DNA from: Cephalotus follicularis
Taxonomy: Eukaryota; Streptophyta; Magnoliopsida; Oxalidales; Cephalotaceae
DNA: 64,000 nucleotides
Direction of reading: 5' to 3'
NCBI GenBank assembly: GCA_001972305.1
Contig: BDDD01000086.1
Coordinates: forward strand, 37,989 to 101,988
Every line of letters starts with the position of its first letter. The stretch's first letter is position 1. Below are positions 60,506-64,000 of this stretch, piece by piece. Under the pieces are notes generated by a model, which saw only the letters and a program-made list of their open reading frames with translations, did no database searches and was not told the origin of the DNA. A program made the position numbers and the translations under genes.

Positions 60506-61537
60506 AGATTTCTGGGTCAATAACTTGTTATTGTGGGCTCAATGCACCAAGAAACACATCTTGGATTGATCGAAATTCTGGCCATAGGTATCACAGTTGT
60601 CCTAAATATAAGGTGAGTTGGTTTGTTCTCATGTGAAAAATTTTGTTCTTTGAATGCAGAGTTAGGTTAAATATTGGGAAGATGAACTTGACAATGTTGG
60701 GAATTCCTCGTGTGTTGTTTTGGTGGATATGGTTACGTTGATGATTAACATTTTATTGGTTTAAGAAAAGAAATGAGTGAAGCTTTATGAATAATATACA
60801 TAATGCCTATTAATAAAGTGTTGTATATTGTCTATAATGTGTTAATAGGTTTGAGGAATGGTTAAAGTAAGATTTTTTTTTTTAATCAGTGATTTTAATG
60901 ATGTTGAACTGATGTGATAAAATTCTTCGGCTAAGATGACATGCTAGTTTGTGCCATTTGGTTGATCAATGGAAAATAATTTACAGCAAAGAAAATTTTC
61001 AATACAATTGGTTCCCTGTAACCACTCTATAATACTAATTTTGCTTCTGAGTGGTTTGAACTCATATGGATTGAGTTTGCACAGGAGAGTCCATCTGCAA
61101 AAAACTTAATCTTATTTGTGAGGTAATTGAACTCATGTTTCTTGTAATGTTTTGTTCTAAATAAAGGGAGAGCTATGTAATCTTGGAGTTGAGGGATAGT
61201 TACAAATATATGAAGGCACAAGTTTATACTCTGCAAATTGAAAATACTGAACATAAAAAGAAAGCTTGAGGCGGGAGGAGGTCCTTCAAATTCTTCAAGG
61301 CAATGTTTAGTACCTTAATTTTTTTTTTGGTCCTATGTATTGGAATTGGTCTTATCTCTAACTTTTATGGACTCATGCCTGGTTGTTTCTACACTGGAAT
61401 TGGAGAACGATAACTTGAAGAGAAAATTGACTAAAGCATATGCAAGAGATAGGAAAGTTTATGCAATGGAGATTATTATATATTGGCCAATGTTATTTAT
61501 TGTGTTATATGCCAAGAGTAGTTTCCGACTCTGTTAA
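60506..61537 (+). CDS. GRF-type zinc-finger gene or gene remnant (model incomplete)
   Basis: An exon ending at 60612 (followed by GTGAGT) encodes ITCYCGLNAPRNTSWIDRN followed by SGHRYHSCPKYK. This is the first half of a GRF zinc finger: the CxCG pair, the RTSW-type segment and the later Cys-Pro. A stop lies just upstream and there is no in-frame Met, so an upstream exon or decay must be assumed. A terminal stretch, 61371-61537, encodes a short coiled coil (ELENDNLKRKLTKAYARDRK) followed by a hydrophobic segment (IIIYWPMLFIVLYA), the usual C-terminal layout of small plant GRF proteins. The middle exon completing the finger could not be defined; 61040-61120 is the best candidate. Function unknown; GRF fingers bind nucleic acid. 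Confidence 0.45.
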
Positions 61538-61908
61538 AGTAATTGGATTGCTCTATGTGTTTTTTTTTTCAAACTATGTGTTACGTGAGTTAACTTGTTT
61601 CTAAAGTATCAGTCTTTTTCTTTACTTATGTAACCATAACCTTATGGGCATAAGCATGGGTGAATAGTGAAGTTGAGAGAGAGAAAATTTTAGAGGATGA
61701 AGTGGCATGCCTAGATGTGTTTTAAGTATGACAATCATTGTACACTTGGATGTGTTTTGAATTGGGGTTCATATACAGACAGAAGATATAGTTACAAATA
61801 ACCTCAACTTTTTTCACATTCCATGTAGCTATATAATAGACTGGTTTCAACTTTCATTTTAGCAGAAATATTATGAATGAGTTTTCACCCTGTTCCCTTG
61901 GAACCTAT
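61538..61908. other. Intergenic DNA
   Basis: AT-rich, possibly the 3' UTR of the GRF locus. Nothing else recognised. Confidence 0.45.
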
Positions 61909-61916
61909 TTTAATGG

Positions 61917-62104
61917 TGTGTTTAGTATTGTATTTCAAAACGCACAGTTGCTTTTAAAATATTAAGTGTTTAATAAATTCATTTTAAAAGTGTTTTTTTT
62001 ATCAAAAGCAGTTTTTACAAAACACTTGAGAGGTGCTTAAAACTACTTTTTCAAAAACAGTGTTTCACTATAAACCTAAAAAATTACAGCAATACCAAAC
62101 TAGC
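61917..62104. mobile_element. hAT-type MITE
   Basis: 188 bp with a perfect 8-bp duplication, TTTAATGG, at 61909-61916 and 62105-62112. The ends are imperfect inverted repeats (TGTGTTTAGTATTG against GCTAGTTTGGTATTG). No coding capacity. Eight-base duplications are the hAT hallmark. Confidence 0.75.
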
Positions 62105-62112
62105 TTTAATGG

Positions 62113-62918
62113 AATTAAAGTTTTGAAAAGAGTACATCAGTAACATGAATGTTGACTTTACTTGTCCAACTACATGTAGCAAACACTTGAAAGCAAGATA
62201 CCAACAACTTAGAATTACATAAAAAATGGATGGCAAACTACTGAATGATTTGATTAAAATAATAAATGTTATAAGAGTGATAAAAAAAAAGATTACGTAT
62301 GTGTGAAATTCAACACTAGTCTTCAATTTTTTGAAACAAATAACTCGGTGTTCACATGGATCCAAGATACAAACTAAGAATTAATGAATATCATCCTCCT
62401 CTCCTCCTCATCATCATCATCATTATGTGAAATAATCTTCTTCCATTTAACATACACTAAACAAAGTCTCACAGAAAATTAAAGTAACCAAAAAATTGAA
62501 GTGTCTGCATTGTTAACAATATATGAAATAATATTATAACAAAGTTTCCGCATTAAGAAAAAAAATTTGCATGGTTAATAATATTAGAACTACTTATTAT
62601 TATATGTTAATAATCCATAACCATAGGACTTTGTTAAAAAAAGTATCCAAAATATTAAAGTGATCATACTGACTCTGTCTCTATTACTGAGTGCTTCTGA
62701 AACAGGCCTCTGGTAAACAGGCCTCTGGTATATTTGTCTGTATTCCACTACTTTCACCTTGGTCCTTGCTACTCCTTCTTTGGCCCATATTACCAGTGCC
62801 AGATGAGATAAATCTGGCATGCTTTGTACCAGGCTACAAGTGTGCAGGATCCATAAATTAGTGCATTATAAAAAGTGTCTAGCGTCAGTATACAATTGCA
62901 TGTCCATATAATAGTGCA
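62113..62918. other. AT-rich DNA left of the MULE transposase remnant
   Basis: Contains a TCATCATCATCATCAT run near 62410 and a 12-bp tandem duplication near 62702-62730 (CAGGCCTCTGGTA twice). Minus-strand frames at 62590-62820 might be a last exon of the remnant to the right, but no domain is visible. No MULE terminal repeat was identified. Confidence 0.4.
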
Positions 62919-64000
62919 TTATAGTAGAAAACATACAATTACACTTACATGCATAATTTGTGCTCTATTGTCCATGTCGGTATATAGTCTATAACCCTGA
63001 ACCCTCTGCCTTTTCCAACTAGACATGGCCCTCCTCCTTTGCTCTTCCTTCTCCATAGTCATTTTTACTTCTCTCTCCTCCTTCTCCTTGACCCTCATTT
63101 GTTCTCTCTCTTCATTTTCCTTAGCCTTCTTTTCCTCTCTGATTTGTTTATCCCTTGATCTTCTTTCTTCAATGTCTTGCCTCATTATGCCTTGGTCATG
63201 TCTGGTTTCAAGAATACCACTGGTACCACCATTGGTGTTGGGACCAACAACTGTTGCTAAATCAGAGGTCTAAAGTATTTTATAAATAAAAAAAAAAACG
63301 GGAGTTACAAAGTATAATAAGTGATGTAACAAACTTTGACTCCATAATCTACCTGTAGTTCCAATAGTGACTCCTGCTCCCCCTCTATGATCTGACTCGT
63401 GTACATCAAGAAAAAAAATTGACATTAGAAAATTTTAGTTTGGGAGATAAATAAAACTTAATGTACAATACACACTTTAGCATGTGCTCTTTTGTTGAGC
63501 CCTTAAACTCCACTAGCATTGCATGTCATCTTCCTTCCATTTCTTGATAGCTTGCCAACCCTTTGTTTTTTTGTTCAAGTGGATGTTTACTTCTACTCCT
63601 TTTTGGCCTTCCAGGCATAACCTTGAAAGGTGGTGGCAATAATGGATCCAATCCAGTTTTTGGCCAATACATTGAGCTTGGCACAACTTGTATTGAATAT
63701 TTGTAAGCTTGAAGATATATTTCGTTAGTATACCATTGGTGAACATAGTCTTCAGGAGCTTTCTCTTCGGAATTCATTACACAAATAGCATGTGGACATG
63801 GTATCCCTATGAGATCCCATTCTCTGTAAGAACAACTCCTGTCATGTAGAATAACAGTATGTCAGTCAACACCATGAACCACCTCATAGCCTATATCTCC
63901 ATTTGAGTCCAAACTACAAGTGTAAGCTACCTTCTTGTTATCATTTAACTTTTTCATTGCTCTTGGTGCAATGTCCTCATTCCATTTGTCAGCATATACC
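62919..64000 (-). pseudogene. MULE (MuDR-type) transposase, C-terminal part, decayed; runs off the window
   Basis: On the minus strand from the window edge: DKWNEDIAPRAMKKL, then YTCSLDSNGDIGYEVVHGVD and the SWIM-like segment REWDLIGIPCPHAICVM (near 63785-63840), followed by PEDYVHQWYTNEIYLQAY, PPFKVMPGRPKRSRSK and a worn zinc-knuckle remnant (CNASGV then GLNKRAH, with a stop between). This is the order of the plant MuDR transposase C-terminus. One in-frame stop lies at 63862-63864, and the second Cys of the SWIM CxC pair is Tyr. A Glu/Lys/Arg coiled coil at 62943-63200 may be a downstream exon. The DDE core would lie beyond 64000. Confidence 0.7.

Overview
This is a stretch of nuclear DNA from a dicot-like flowering plant. 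The evidence is spliced host genes with GT-AG introns, plant lineages of Ty3/gypsy elements (Tat with a second, archaeal-type RNase H; Tekay/Del-like chromovirus), plastid targeting, and plant DNA transposons (Pack-MULEs, CACTA, hAT MITEs). The species cannot be read from the sequence. Most of the first 53 kb is transposon-derived. The two unknown-base gaps (33230-33389, 59105-59129) both follow TA-rich repeats.

Layout. 1-4372: leader and LTR of a minus-strand, probably Ty1/copia element leaving the window on the left, followed by two older LTR pieces. 5057-17069: a 12 kb Tat element with 566-bp LTRs and TSD CATTT, broken in about ten places, with an internal tandem array and a block of antisense reading frames. 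17220-18589: a Pack-MULE (TSD AATTAATAA) carrying a WSS1-like gene fragment. 19385-22857: an older Tat piece split by a 2.5 kb solo LTR. 22940-23819: a CACTA end and a MITE. 24248-35222: a minus-strand Tekay/Del-like chromovirus with about 2.3-3.0 kb LTRs and TSD CAAAT; one LTR holds a SIRE-like solo LTR, the other a duplicated, gapped block with a hairpin MITE. 35223-38880: a tandem pair of LTR/leader junctions split by another solo LTR. 39724-41071: a second Pack-MULE of the same family (TSD TTTAAAAAT). 46954-52965: a Tat derivative lacking most of gag-pol whose left end is a complete LTR in inverted orientation, the whole flanked by TSD ATAAG.

Host genes are few and lie mainly on the right. 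A six-exon gene (41319-42737, +) encodes an unnamed plastid protein with a twin-arginine lumen signal. A convergent two-exon gene (43512-45134, -) encodes a leucine-carboxyl-methyltransferase-family SAM enzyme. A twelve-exon gene (54468-58617, +) encodes a DUF21-CBS membrane protein of the CNNM family. A GRF-type zinc-finger gene or gene remnant lies near 60.5-61.5 kb, and a decayed MULE transposase runs off the right end. These genes look independent; nothing suggests a shared pathway.

Most notable are the inverted-LTR unit with U5 ends on both outer edges, the paired Pack-MULEs with WSS1-like fragments, the recurrence of GTCGAC-centred arrays in unrelated LTR sequences, and a histone-H3-like MARTKQT string in the Tat antisense frame.
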